From Pseudomonadota bacterium (GTDB taxonomy: Bacteria > Pseudomonadota > Alphaproteobacteria > Caulobacterales > Caulobacteraceae): DNA of 64,000 nucleotides. The notes beneath the pieces were generated by a model that saw only the letters and a list, made by a program, of their open reading frames with translations, did not search any database and was not told the DNA's origin. Positions 54,904 through 64,000 of this stretch are shown here, piece after piece (the first letter of the stretch is position 1; each line of letters begins with the position of its first letter). The position numbers and the translations under genes were made by a program. The DNA lies in assembly GCA_018241995.1 (NCBI GenBank), contig JAFECT010000002.1, positions 186,001 through 250,000 of the forward strand. Reading direction: 5' to 3'.

Positions 54904-57900
54904 ACCTGTCGGAACCCTTCCTGCGGCGGCCGATCGGCACGACGCTGCTCACCATCGGCCTGGCGCTGGCGGGGATCGCGGCCTTCTTCAACCTGCCCGT
55001 CTCGCCCCTGCCGCAGTTCGACTTCCCGACCATCACGGTCCGGGCCAGCCTGCCGGGCGCGAGCCCCGAGACCATGGCCGCCAATGTGGCGACGCCGCTG
55101 GAGCGGCGCCTCGGCCACATCGCCGACGTGTCGGAGATGACCTCGCAGAGCTCCACAGGCTCCACGAACATCACCCTGCAATTCAATCTGGATCGCGACA
55201 TCGACGGCGCGGCCCGGGACGTCCAGGCCGCCATCAATGCGTCGCGCGTCGACCTCCCCGCGACGCTGCGCTCGAACCCGACCTACCAGAAGGTCAATCC
55301 GTCCGATGCCCCGATCATGGTCATCGCCATGACCTCGGAGACCAAGTCGCGGGCTCAGATCTATGACGCAGCCGCAACCATCATCCAGCAGCAGCTGGCT
55401 CAGCTGAAGGGTGTCGGCGACGTCACCATCGGCGGCGCCGCGGCGCCTGCGGTGCGGGTGGAGATGAACCCGCTGGCCCTCGCCAAATATGGCATCAGCC
55501 CCGAGGACGTCCGCGCCGCGCTGTCTTCCGCCAACGCCAACCGTCCCAAGGGCGTGATCGAGGGGCCGGAGCGGCGCTGGCAGATCTACACCAACGACAC
55601 CGGCAAGGTGGCGGCCGATTTCGCCCCCCTGGTTGTGGCGTTCCGCAACGGCTCGGCGGTCAGGCTCAGCGACGTGGCGACCGTCCGCGACGGGCAGGAA
55701 GATGTCCACAACATGGGCCTGTTCAACGGCCAGTCGGCGGTCGTCGTGCAGATCACCCGCCAACCGAACGCGAACATCATCGCCACGGTGGAGGAGATCA
55801 AGAAGGTCCTGCCCCACCTGGAATCCCAGCTGCCGCAGGACATCAAGGTCGATATCGCGGTGGACCGCACCACCTCGATCCGCGCCTCGATCAACGACGT
55901 CGAACGCACCCTGGTGCTGTCGATCTTCCTGGTGGTGGCGGTGGTGTTCCTGTTCCTGAGGGACGGGCGCGCGACCTTCATCCCGGCAGTGGCGGTGACG
56001 GTCTCGCTGCTGGGCACGCTCGGGGTGATGCTGCTGGCGGGCTTCAGCCTGGACAACCTGTCCCTGATGGCCCTGACCGTCGCGACCGGCTTCGTGGTCG
56101 ATGACGCCATCGTGGTGCTGGAAAACACCGCGCGCCATGTCGAAGCGGGCATGCCGCGCTACAAGGCGGCGCTCAGGGGCGCGCGGGAGGTCGGGTTCAC
56201 CGTCCTGTCGATCTCGGTCTCGCTCGTGGCGGTGTTCATCCCGATCCTGCTGATGGGCGGGATTATCGGCCGCCTGTTCCGCGAGTTCGCCATCACCCTG
56301 TCGACCGCCATCGGCGTGTCGTTGATCATCTCCCTGACCACCACGCCGATGATGTGCGCCTTCCTGCTCGGGCGCGGCGCGAGGGACCCCAAGGCCAAGC
56401 CGAAGCCGGAGCCGCGCTGGTCGCGCTGGCTGCGCAAGGGCTTCGACGGCATGACCTCGGGCTATGAGCGCCTGTTGCTATGGGCGCTCGACAACGGACC
56501 GGTGGTGCTGGTCATCCTGATCTGCGCCATCGTGTTGAACGTCTATCTGTTCACCATCGTGCCCAAGGGCTTCTTCCCAACCCAGGACACCGGCCAGCTG
56601 GTCGGAGGCATGCAGTCGGACCAGTCGACCTCGTTCCGTCTGACCCAGCAGCGCGTGAAGCGCTTCGCCGACATCCTGGCCGCCGACCCGGCCATCGATC
56701 CCCTGCCGGCAGGCGAGAAGGCGGACCCGAAGCACCCGCATGGCACAGTGACCGCCTTCGTCGGCGGGCGCGGGTCCGGCGGCTTCTTTTTCATCCAACT
56801 CAAGCCAAAGGCCGACCGAGACGGCGCCTCTGGCCAGGACGTGGCCAACCGGCTGCGCGGCAAGCTCTCACGCGTTTCCGGCGCCAGCCTGTTCCTGACG
56901 CCGGTGCAGGACCTGCGCATCGGCGGCCGTGGCGGCAACGGCGCCTACCAGTACACTCTGCAGGCCGAGGATCGGGACCAGCTCCGGACCTGGGCCACCA
57001 AGCTGACCGACAAGCTGAAGGAGGACGATTCCGTCCTCACCGACGTGAACTCCGATCAGGAAGACCATGGCCTATCGAGCTATCTGCGCATCGACCGCGA
57101 CACGGCCTCGCGCCTGGGGATCACGCCGGCCCAGATCGACAACGCGCTCTACGACGCCTTCGGTCAACGCCAAGCGGCGGTGATCTACAACCCGTTGAAC
57201 CAGTACCACGTGGTCATGGAGGTCGATCCGAGCTTCGCCCAGAACCCGACGGGCTTGAGCGATGTCTATGTGAACACCGGCGCCGCGCCCTCCGACGCCG
57301 CCGGATCGAGCCAGATTCCCGGAACCGGCAGCCCGACCCCGCGCGTGGTCGGTGCGCCGGCCACCAATTTCACCACCCTGATCTCCGGGGGTTCGACCCC
57401 GGTGCTGGGTTTCGGCGCGCCCGCCAGCAACCTGACCTCCATCGTCGCGGGGGGCACGGCTACGGCTCAGTCGAGCGGCACGGGCCCCGCGCCGCCGCCC
57501 ACGCGCGCGGCCTCGACCGGCACGGCCATCTCCAGCACCCCTGAGCGGGTCGCGCCGCTGTCAGCCTTCGCCCATTGGGAGCTGTCGGCCTCGCCGACGT
57601 CAGTGCGCCACCAGGACACCAGCCTGGCCACGACCATCTCGTTCAGCCTGGCGCCGGGGAAGTCGCTGTCGGACGCGGTGACCGCCATCCGCGAAGGCGA
57701 GGCGGCCATCGGCATGCCGATCACCGTGCACGGGTCGTTCCAAGGCACGGCCAAGGTGTTCCAGGACAGCCTGGCCAACGAGCCGGTGCTGATCCTGGCG
57801 GCGATCCTGGCGGTCTACATCGTGCTGGGCGTGCTCTACGAAAGCTACATCCACCCCTGGACGGTGCTTTCGACCCTGCCGTCGGCGGGCCTGGGCGCCG

Positions 57901-58337
57901 TCCTGGCCCTGATCGTGTTCAAGTCCGAGTTCTCGATCATCGCCATGATCGGCGTCGTGCTGTTGATCGGAATCGTCAAGAAGAACGCCATCCTGATAAT
58001 CGACTTCGCGCTTGAGGCCGAACGATCCCAGGGGCTCTCGACGCGCGATGCGGTCTATCAGGCCTCGCTGCTGCGCTTCCGGCCGATCCTGATGACCACC
58101 CTGGCCGCCATGCTGGGCGCCCTGCCGCTGGCCATCGGCTGGGGCGAGGGCTCGGAGCTGCGCCGCCCGCTAGGCATAACCATCATCGGCGGCCTCCTGG
58201 TCAGCCAGATCCTGACGCTGGTCACCACGCCGGTGGTGTATCTCTATCTCGACCGCTTTCGCCGCCGGCCGGCGGACGAATCCCATCTCAGCCGCTCGGG
58301 TCCGACCTCGTCGCCCCAGCCGGCGCCGGCGGAGTAA
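54900..58337 (+). CDS. mdtC: RND multidrug efflux permease, MdtC-like, with an insertion
   Basis: 1145 aa; the start GTG 54900 overlaps the previous stop (GTGA). Proton-relay Asp pair in [21 protein letters not shown] and TM10 Lys in [14 protein letters not shown] are present, so it should be active. It is about 100 residues longer than the family. Most of the excess is a Ser/Thr/Pro/Gly/Ala-rich stretch at about residues 793-883 (nt 57280-57550), in the second periplasmic loop before the strand [12 protein letters not shown]. The insert is low-complexity and likely exposed on the periplasmic porter domain. Works with MdtA, MdtB and NodT. Confidence 0.92.
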   Translation: MNLSEPFLRRPIGTTLLTIGLALAGIAAFFNLPVSPLPQFDFPTITVRASLPGASPETMAANVATPLERRLGHIADVSEMTSQSSTGSTNITLQFNLDRDIDGAARDVQAAINASRVDLPATLRSNPTYQKVNPSDAPIMVIAMTSETKSRAQIYDAAATIIQQQLAQLKGVGDVTIGGAAAPAVRVEMNPLALAKYGISPEDVRAALSSANANRPKGVIEGPERRWQIYTNDTGKVAADFAPLVVAFRNGSAVRLSDVATVRDGQEDVHNMGLFNGQSAVVVQITRQPNANIIATVEEIKKVLPHLESQLPQDIKVDIAVDRTTSIRASINDVERTLVLSIFLVVAVVFLFLRDGRATFIPAVAVTVSLLGTLGVMLLAGFSLDNLSLMALTVATGFVVDDAIVVLENTARHVEAGMPRYKAALRGAREVGFTVLSISVSLVAVFIPILLMGGIIGRLFREFAITLSTAIGVSLIISLTTTPMMCAFLLGRGARDPKAKPKPEPRWSRWLRKGFDGMTSGYERLLLWALDNGPVVLVILICAIVLNVYLFTIVPKGFFPTQDTGQLVGGMQSDQSTSFRLTQQRVKRFADILAADPAIDPLPAGEKADPKHPHGTVTAFVGGRGSGGFFFIQLKPKADRDGASGQDVANRLRGKLSRVSGASLFLTPVQDLRIGGRGGNGAYQYTLQAEDRDQLRTWATKLTDKLKEDDSVLTDVNSDQEDHGLSSYLRIDRDTASRLGITPAQIDNALYDAFGQRQAAVIYNPLNQYHVVMEVDPSFAQNPTGLSDVYVNTGAAPSDAAGSSQIPGTGSPTPRVVGAPATNFTTLISGGSTPVLGFGAPASNLTSIVAGGTATAQSSGTGPAPPPTRAASTGTAISSTPERVAPLSAFAHWELSASPTSVRHQDTSLATTISFSLAPGKSLSDAVTAIREGEAAIGMPITVHGSFQGTAKVFQDSLANEPVLILAAILAVYIVLGVLYESYIHPWTVLSTLPSAGLGAVLALIVFKSEFSIIAMIGVVLLIGIVKKNAILIIDFALEAERSQGLSTRDAVYQASLLRFRPILMTTLAAMLGALPLAIGWGEGSELRRPLGITIIGGLLVSQILTLVTTPVVYLYLDRFRRRPADESHLSRSGPTSSPQPAPAE

Positions 58338-58341
58338 AGCC

Positions 58342-59811
58342 ATGACTGCCAACCGCGTCTCCCGCCTGCTCAGCGCCAGCGTCGCCGCCCTGACGGCCGC
58401 GAGCCTGGCCGGCTGCGCCGTCGGGCCCAACTACCATCGCCCCACCGCGCCCGTGCCCGCGACCTTCAAGGAGCTGGAGGGCTGGCGCCCCGCGCGCCCG
58501 GCCGACGCCATCGACCGCGGCCAGTGGTGGACCATCTTCGGCGACCCGGACCTCGACGCCCTCGAGGCCAAGGTGGTGATCTCCAACCAGAACATCGCTG
58601 CGGCGGAGGCCGCCTATCGCGCCGCCCGCGCCCTGGTGGCGGAGAACCGCGCGTCCTACTTCCCGACCGTGGATCTCAACGCCGGCGCCACCGACTCCGG
58701 CGGCCGGACCACCCAGACCACCATCGTCGGCGGCGGTTCCGGCAGCGGCGGATCGGGGTCCAGCGGCAAAAACAGCAACGCCCGCTATACCGCCAGCGTC
58801 GGCGCCAGCTGGGCCCCCGACCTGTGGGGCCGCGTGCGCCGGGCGGTCGAGGGCGCACGCGCCTCGGCCCAAGCCAGCGCGGCGGACCTGGCCAATGCGC
58901 GGCTGTCGGCCCAGGCCGAGCTGGCGTCGGACTATCTGCAGCTGCGTGCCGACGATGAGCAGATCCGCCTGCTGCAGCGTTCGGCCGAGGGTTACCAGAA
59001 GGCCCTCCAGGTGGCCCAGAACCGCTACAATGCCGGTGTCGCCGCAAAGAGCGAAATCCTGAGCGCCCAGACCCAGCTCTACAACGCCCAGGCCTCGATC
59101 CAGTCGACCACGCAGGCGCGCCAGGTGCTGGAGCACGCCATCGCCATGCTGACCGGCCAGCCGCCAGCCAGCCTGACCATCGCGCCCAAGCCGTTCGACC
59201 TGAAAATCCCGACCGTGCCGGTCTCTGTCCCGTCCGAGCTGCTGGAGCGCCGCCCCGACGTGGCGGCCGCCGAGCGCCGCGCCGCCAACGCCAACGCCCA
59301 GATCGGGGTGCAGGTCGCGGCCTACTATCCGACCCTGAACCTGTCGGCCTCCTACGGCTTCACCTCCACCACGCTCGGTCAGCTGTTCTCGTCCGGCGGC
59401 TGGACCCTGGGCCTGCAGGCGGCCGAAACCCTGTTCGACGGCGGCGCACGCAAGGCTCGTGTCAACCAGGCCAAGGCCCAGTACGACCAGGCGGTGGCGC
59501 AGTACCGCCAGGCGGTGCTGAACGCCTTCCAACAGGTCGAGGACGGGCTGGCCGCGCAACGCTATCTCGAGGCTCAGGACGCGCTCCGCCGCAAGTCCTC
59601 GGCCGCCGCCGATCAGGCCGAGCAGATCGTGGTCAACCAGTATCGCGCCGGCCAGGCCTCCTCTACCGACGTGGTCACCGCCGAGAACACGGCGCTGGCG
59701 GCCCGCCAGGCGCTGATCACCACCCAGCGCGATCGCCTGACGGCGACCGTCTCCCTGATCGAGGCCCTGGGCGGGGGTTGGTCGGCCGCCGAGCTGCCGA
59801 AGAAGCCTTGA
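58342..59811 (+). CDS. NodT-family outer membrane efflux lipoprotein
   Basis: 489 aa. Signal peptide with lipobox LAGC (Cys25). Two homologous TolC-like halves: QNIAAAEAAYRAARALVAENRASYFPTV and, later, RRPDVAAAERRAANANAQIGVQVAAYYPTL. A short Gly/Ser-rich insert (GGGSGSGGSGSSGK) sits in the first half. Outer-membrane channel of the pump, four bases after the mdtC-like stop, so it is the last gene of the efflux operon. Confidence 0.93.
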   Translation: MTANRVSRLLSASVAALTAASLAGCAVGPNYHRPTAPVPATFKELEGWRPARPADAIDRGQWWTIFGDPDLDALEAKVVISNQNIAAAEAAYRAARALVAENRASYFPTVDLNAGATDSGGRTTQTTIVGGGSGSGGSGSSGKNSNARYTASVGASWAPDLWGRVRRAVEGARASAQASAADLANARLSAQAELASDYLQLRADDEQIRLLQRSAEGYQKALQVAQNRYNAGVAAKSEILSAQTQLYNAQASIQSTTQARQVLEHAIAMLTGQPPASLTIAPKPFDLKIPTVPVSVPSELLERRPDVAAAERRAANANAQIGVQVAAYYPTLNLSASYGFTSTTLGQLFSSGGWTLGLQAAETLFDGGARKARVNQAKAQYDQAVAQYRQAVLNAFQQVEDGLAAQRYLEAQDALRRKSSAAADQAEQIVVNQYRAGQASSTDVVTAENTALAARQALITTQRDRLTATVSLIEALGGGWSAAELPKKP

Positions 59812-59882
59812 TCGGGCCGGCGCCGCCATTGCGGCCGCGCTTTGGCCTGTGACATGGTCGCGACCGTACGCAGGGGGCGGGC

Positions 59883-61586
59883 ATGGATCGACGCAGCATT
59901 CTGAAACTGGCCGCGGGTGCGGCCCTGGTCGATCTGGCCGCGGCCGGCGCCGCGCCGGCCCAGCCGGTGGCGGTCCAGGGCAAGGGCCTGCCGGGCAAGG
60001 ATTACGCCGCGGTGATCGAGCGCCTGCGCGCCTTCGCCGATGCGCACGTCAAGGCCTACGGCCTGCCGGCCATGACCGTGGGCCTGGTCGACGCCGACGG
60101 CTTTTCCGCCGACTTCCAGCTGGGCTGGGCCGACGTGGATCGGCGCGAGCCGCTGGGGCCGGACCACCTCATCCAGATCGGCTCGATCAGCAAGGCCTTC
60201 GCCTCGATCTGCCTGTTTCAGCGGTTAGGCGTCGACGGCCTGAACCGCCCGGTCGCGGAATTCCTGCCGGAAATCCCGCTGCCGCCCGAGCCGCGCATCA
60301 CCGTGCGCCATCTCTTGAACCACAGCGCCGGCCTTCCCGACGACGCGCCCTTCTTCCCGCGCTCACCCGACGGGCGGCTCTGGTACGGCTTCCCGGCCGG
60401 CAGCCAGTCCTCCTATTCGAATACCGGCTACGCCATGGCCGGCATGATCGTGGAGCGGTTGTCAGGGCAGAGTTACGATCTCGCAGTCCGCGATCAGGTG
60501 TTCAAGCGGCTGGGCATGGACGCCACCGAGGGCTTCATCCGCACCTCCGACCGGGCGCGCTATGCGGTGGGCTACCAGGCTTATCTGCAGGACCGTGGCC
60601 TGCCCCGGCGCGAGCGCCTGGCCTTCGCGCCCTGGACCGATTTCCAGGAGGCCTCGGGCTCCATCGCTTCCACCGCGCGCGAGATGAACCGCTACGTCGC
60701 CTGGATCATCCGCGCCGCCAACGGCAAGGGCGCGCCCCTGCTCAGCGAGGAGCAGGCCAAGCTGTTCTGCACGCCCCAGGTCAAGGCGCCCTATTTCAGC
60801 GCGAGCTCGCAATACGCCTTCGGCTTGGCGACCGTGCAGGTCGAGGGGCGGGAGTGCCTGCACCACACCGGGGGCATGGTCCAGTTCTCTTCCGCCATGA
60901 CCATCGACGCGCCGGCCGGCGTGGGCGTGTTCGCCAGCACCAACTGCAACATCCAGGACTACCGACCGCGCCAGGTGGCGGCCTATGGCGTGATGCTGCT
61001 GCGGGCCCTGCGCGAGGGCCGGCCTCTGCCGCAGGCGCCCGAGATCGACACCGGCGAGGCCGTCGCCGACGGGGGCGAGTTCGTCGGCCGCTTCCTGTCC
61101 GCGGACGGGACCGCCGCTGAGGTCGCGCCGGACGCCGGCGGTCTGCTGATCCGCGCCGGCGGGACGCAGGGATCGCTACAGCGCAAGGGCGCGAACGAAT
61201 TCCTGGCGGCGCACCCGCGGTTCGCCCGCTGGACGGTCGCGTTCCAGCGCGAGGGCAAGCAGGTGAGCGGCTTCTGGTGGGGGTCGACCTGGTTCGCCAA
61301 GGGCAAGGCCCCGGCGCGGGTCGAGGTTCCCGAGGCGCTCAAGCGCTACGAAGGCCGCTACGACAACGACGACCCCTGGCGCGGCGGCTTCCGTGTCGCG
61401 GCCCGCCCCGACGGGCTCTACCTGGACGGCGTCACGCCCCTGGTCGCCCATGCCGACGGCTCCTGGCGGCTTGGGCCGGACCCGGCAGGCTGCGAGCGCG
61501 TGTGGTTCGACGGCATGCTGAACGGACGCTCCACGCGACTGGTGTTCTCCGGCGCCGACTATCTGCGTCGCCATGACGAGGTGTGA
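59883..61586 (+). CDS. Secreted class C beta-lactamase/DD-peptidase-like serine hydrolase
   Basis: 567 aa with an exported N-terminus (MDRRSILKLAAGAALVDLAAAGAAPAQP, twin-Arg-like). Catalytic SISK (Ser101-Lys104), YSN (178-180) and HTGG (about 329) form the class C/EstB site. A C-terminal domain of about 170 residues (from about 400) with two repeats beginning FVGRFLS and YEGRYDND resembles the DUF3471-type tail of serine hydrolases. Substrate unknown: beta-lactam, peptidoglycan peptide or ester. Confidence 0.88.
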   Translation: MDRRSILKLAAGAALVDLAAAGAAPAQPVAVQGKGLPGKDYAAVIERLRAFADAHVKAYGLPAMTVGLVDADGFSADFQLGWADVDRREPLGPDHLIQIGSISKAFASICLFQRLGVDGLNRPVAEFLPEIPLPPEPRITVRHLLNHSAGLPDDAPFFPRSPDGRLWYGFPAGSQSSYSNTGYAMAGMIVERLSGQSYDLAVRDQVFKRLGMDATEGFIRTSDRARYAVGYQAYLQDRGLPRRERLAFAPWTDFQEASGSIASTAREMNRYVAWIIRAANGKGAPLLSEEQAKLFCTPQVKAPYFSASSQYAFGLATVQVEGRECLHHTGGMVQFSSAMTIDAPAGVGVFASTNCNIQDYRPRQVAAYGVMLLRALREGRPLPQAPEIDTGEAVADGGEFVGRFLSADGTAAEVAPDAGGLLIRAGGTQGSLQRKGANEFLAAHPRFARWTVAFQREGKQVSGFWWGSTWFAKGKAPARVEVPEALKRYEGRYDNDDPWRGGFRVAARPDGLYLDGVTPLVAHADGSWRLGPDPAGCERVWFDGMLNGRSTRLVFSGADYLRRHDEV

Positions 61587-61642
61587 GGTCCTCGGCGGCG
61601 TTTTACGGTAAGGTGTGCGCGGTGAGGGAGGTCTGGCCGCCG

Positions 61643-62458
61643 ATGCGTCCAAGGCTTCGATGCATTGTCGTTCTGTTGGCCGTGGCGCTCGCGACGCCTG
61701 CGCTGGCCGGCAAGCCGCGGCATGCGCCGGGCGCCCCGCAGGAGGGCCTGGGCGAGGTGGCGCAGATGTGCGCCGACGCCGAGGATCCCTCGATCGTCAT
61801 CACCGCCTGCGACACCCTGCTCAACGCTGAAAGCCTGCCGCCCCAGGACCGCGCCGCCGCGCTGAACAACCGGGGCCTGGCCAAGGAGCGTCAGGGCCAC
61901 CTGGCCGAGGCCATGGTCGACTACGACAAGGCGGTAGAGACCTTTCCCGACAACCTGACCGCCCGCCTGAACCGCGGCGCCATCTATCGCGCCCATGGGG
62001 AGTTCGACCGGGCCATCGCCGAGTTCGAGGAGGTGCTGGCGCGCGACCCGATGAACGCCATGGCGTTGAACAACCGTTGCTTCACCCGGGCCATGACCCA
62101 GCAGCGGCTGGACCTGGCCCTGTCGGACTGCGATGCGGCGCTCAGGCTCGCCAAGAACGATCCGCGCATGCTGGACAGCCGGGGCTTCGCCCATCTGGTG
62201 CGCGGCGACGACGCCGAGGCCTTGAACGATTTCGACGCCGCCCTGAAGGTTGATCCCGGCGCCGCCCACGCCCTCTATGGCCGGGGCCTGGCGCGTATCG
62301 ACATGGGCGATGAGCGGGCGGGCAAGGCGGATGTCGCCGAGGCCCTGAGGCTGCGCCCAGGGGTCGCGACCGACTACGACCGCGTGGGATTGGAGCCCGA
62401 TCCGCGGCACGATCCGACGCCCGCCACGACCACCCGCACCCCGCCGCCGCATCCCTGA
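61643..62458 (+). CDS. Secreted TPR protein
   Basis: 271 aa from ATG 61643, which opens a signal peptide (MRPRLRCIVVLLAVALATPALA) after AGGGAGG; an alternative GTG at 61583 overlaps the hydrolase stop. About four to five TPR units follow (ALNNRGLAKERQGHLAEAMVDYDKA, ARLNRGAIYRAHGEFDRAIAEFEEV, LDSRGFAHLVRGDDAEALNDFDAA). C-terminal Thr/Pro/His-rich tail. Periplasmic scaffold; partner unknown. Probably cotranscribed with the hydrolase. Confidence 0.82.
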   Translation: MRPRLRCIVVLLAVALATPALAGKPRHAPGAPQEGLGEVAQMCADAEDPSIVITACDTLLNAESLPPQDRAAALNNRGLAKERQGHLAEAMVDYDKAVETFPDNLTARLNRGAIYRAHGEFDRAIAEFEEVLARDPMNAMALNNRCFTRAMTQQRLDLALSDCDAALRLAKNDPRMLDSRGFAHLVRGDDAEALNDFDAALKVDPGAAHALYGRGLARIDMGDERAGKADVAEALRLRPGVATDYDRVGLEPDPRHDPTPATTTRTPPPHP

Positions 62459-62541
62459 TCCCGACGGCTTTTCGATCCCCGAACCCTCGACTAGGGTGCA
62501 CGCGCCCGGCTGTCGGCTTGGCCTAGGGGAGGGGTTCTCGC

Positions 62542-64000
62542 ATGCGTTCCGTCATTCTGGCCCTGGCGCTCGCCGCCATCGGCGCCGGCGCCGTTTCGGC
62601 TAAGCCCGCCGAGGGCCCGACCCGCGCCTTCGAGCCCCACGACCTGTTCGGGGTCGAGTTCGCCACCGACCCGCAGGTGCGCCCGGACGGCGCCCAGGTC
62701 GCCTATGTGCGCAACAGCTACGATATCATGACCGACCGGGCGCGCCGCGCCATCTGGCTGGTCGATGTCAGCACCGGCGAGCAGCAGCCGCTGGCGACGG
62801 GCGCCGGCGTCAATGTCTCGCCGCGCTGGTCGCCGGACGGCAAGCGCATCGCCTATGTCTCGACCAACGACGACGGCAAGCCCGCCCTCTACGTCCGCTG
62901 GCTCTCCACCGGGACCACCGCCAAGGTCTCCAACCTGGCCGAGACGCCGGGCGCCGTCGCCTGGTCGCCGGACGGCAAGCGCCTGGCCTTCACCCTGTTC
63001 ATTCCCGACGAGGGGACCCGCTTCGGCCCGCCGATGACCGCGCCCACCGGGGCGCAGTGGGCTCCGCCGCTGAAGGTGGTGACCAGCGTCACCTACCGCT
63101 TCGATGACGTCGGCGCGCTTCGCCCGGGCTTCACCCACTTGTTCGTGGTGGATGCGGACGGCGGCTCGCCGCGCCAGCTCACCTTCGGCGCCTTCAACGA
63201 TGCGGGTCCGATCCGCTGGACGCCCGACGGCGATGCCCTGGTGTTCTCGGCCAACCGCAACAAGGACTGGGAGCGCAACGTCTTCAACACCGAGGTCTAC
63301 TCGGTGGACGTGGCCTCAGGCGAGCTCAAGGCCCTGACCAATCGCGCCGGGCCCGACGGCAGCCCGGTCGTGTCGCCTGACGGCAAGAGCATCGCCTATG
63401 TCGGCTTCGACGACGCCTTCAAGGGTTATCAGAACGCCAGGCTCTACGTGATGGACCGCGACGGTTCGCACAGCCGCGTACTGACTGGCGGCGTGGATCG
63501 CACGGTGGGCAATCCGACCTGGTCGCCGGACGGGCGCAACCTCTATGTCAGCTACACCGACCACGGCGTGACCAAGGTGGCCAAGGTCACTTCCGACGGG
63601 CGGCTGATGGACATGGTCTCCGGCCTCAGCGCCGACGAGCTCGACCGCCCCTACAGCGGCGGCCAGTTCAGCGTCGGCGGCAAGGACGTGATCGCCTTCA
63701 CCGTCGGCGACTCCACCCATCCCTCCGACATCGGGGTGATGCGCGACGGCCAGCTGAAGCGCCTGACCCATCTCAACGCCGACCTGTTTGCGGCCCATCC
63801 GCCCCAGCCGGCTGAGCACCTTGATGTGGTCTCCTCGGTCGACAAGCGGCCCATCGACGCCTGGATGATCCTGCCGCCGAACTTCGATCCGGCGAAGAAA
63901 TATCCGCTGATCCTGGAGATCCACGGCGGGCCGTTTTCGGCCTATGGTCCGGTGTTCGGGTCGGAGCTGCAGCTCTACGCCTCGGCCGGCTACATCGTGG
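62542..64000 (+). CDS. Secreted S9 family peptidase, 3' end outside window
   Basis: 486 codons are present and open to the right edge. ATG 62542 follows GGGAGGGG. Signal peptide MRSVILALALAAIGAGAVSA. A WD-type propeller with repeats ending SPDGKRIAYV, SPDGKRLAFT, TPDGDALVFS and SPDGKSIAYV precedes the start of the hydrolase domain (LILEIHGGPFSAYG, the oxyanion HGGP block). The catalytic Ser lies beyond the window. Fourth S9 peptidase of the region; the layout is closest to acylaminoacyl peptidase-like S9C. Confidence 0.92.
   Translation, partial: MRSVILALALAAIGAGAVSAKPAEGPTRAFEPHDLFGVEFATDPQVRPDGAQVAYVRNSYDIMTDRARRAIWLVDVSTGEQQPLATGAGVNVSPRWSPDGKRIAYVSTNDDGKPALYVRWLSTGTTAKVSNLAETPGAVAWSPDGKRLAFTLFIPDEGTRFGPPMTAPTGAQWAPPLKVVTSVTYRFDDVGALRPGFTHLFVVDADGGSPRQLTFGAFNDAGPIRWTPDGDALVFSANRNKDWERNVFNTEVYSVDVASGELKALTNRAGPDGSPVVSPDGKSIAYVGFDDAFKGYQNARLYVMDRDGSHSRVLTGGVDRTVGNPTWSPDGRNLYVSYTDHGVTKVAKVTSDGRLMDMVSGLSADELDRPYSGGQFSVGGKDVIAFTVGDSTHPSDIGVMRDGQLKRLTHLNADLFAAHPPQPAEHLDVVSSVDKRPIDAWMILPPNFDPAKKYPLILEIHGGPFSAYGPVFGSELQLYASAGYIV

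Overview
The window is GC-rich chromosomal DNA from an alphaproteobacterium, most likely Caulobacterales (Phenylobacterium or Caulobacter type). That is inferred from gene content: a CpdR-like single-domain response regulator beside an N-formylglutamate amidohydrolase, an EipA/DUF1134 envelope protein, several secreted S9 peptidases, PhoD, a NodT/MdtABC efflux operon and one tRNA promoter of the Caulobacter housekeeping type. No taxon-specific marker was tested.

Layout. 1-2221 is an accessory patch with visibly lower GC and unusual codons: a gene cut by the left edge that encodes a two-TM protein, then an Abi/UG-type reverse transcriptase. It looks like a two-gene phage-defence module and is the best candidate for an under-described system. 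2241-9219 is translation: lepA, eipA, then rpmI-rplT-pheS-pheT on the minus strand. 9354-20905 holds a drug-type MFS pump, cyclopropane fatty acid synthase, DUF599, N-formylglutamate amidohydrolase, cpdR, tRNA-Val(GAC), DUF3667, DoxX, a frameshifted AraC regulator and PhoD. 20919-31117 holds secreted proteins, a class A beta-lactamase-fold enzyme, three S9 peptidases and a hybrid histidine kinase. 31323-34476 is a tightly coupled GNAT/FemAB - glycosyltransferase - JmjC-like trio. 34526-37312 has an APC permease, an ornithine cyclodeaminase-family enzyme and a Rap1a-like secreted protein.

37370-41896 reads as one cAMP signalling unit. Two membrane class III cyclases (one canonical, one lacking its transition-state residues) and a CRP-type regulator form an overlapping operon. 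A perfect TGTGA-N6-TCACA site lies between the regulator and an adjacent lipoprotein gene. 42626-49917 holds secreted and 2OG-Fe(II) oxygenase proteins, and a glycan set (ELM1-like, mannose-1-phosphate guanylyltransferase, GT2-GtrA fusion, GT39). 50246-59811 is a complete MdtA-MdtB-MdtC-NodT tripartite efflux operon whose second RND subunit carries a low-complexity insert. 59883-64000 has a serine hydrolase, a TPR protein and a fourth S9 peptidase cut by the right edge.

All function calls rest on motifs read by eye; no homology search was run.
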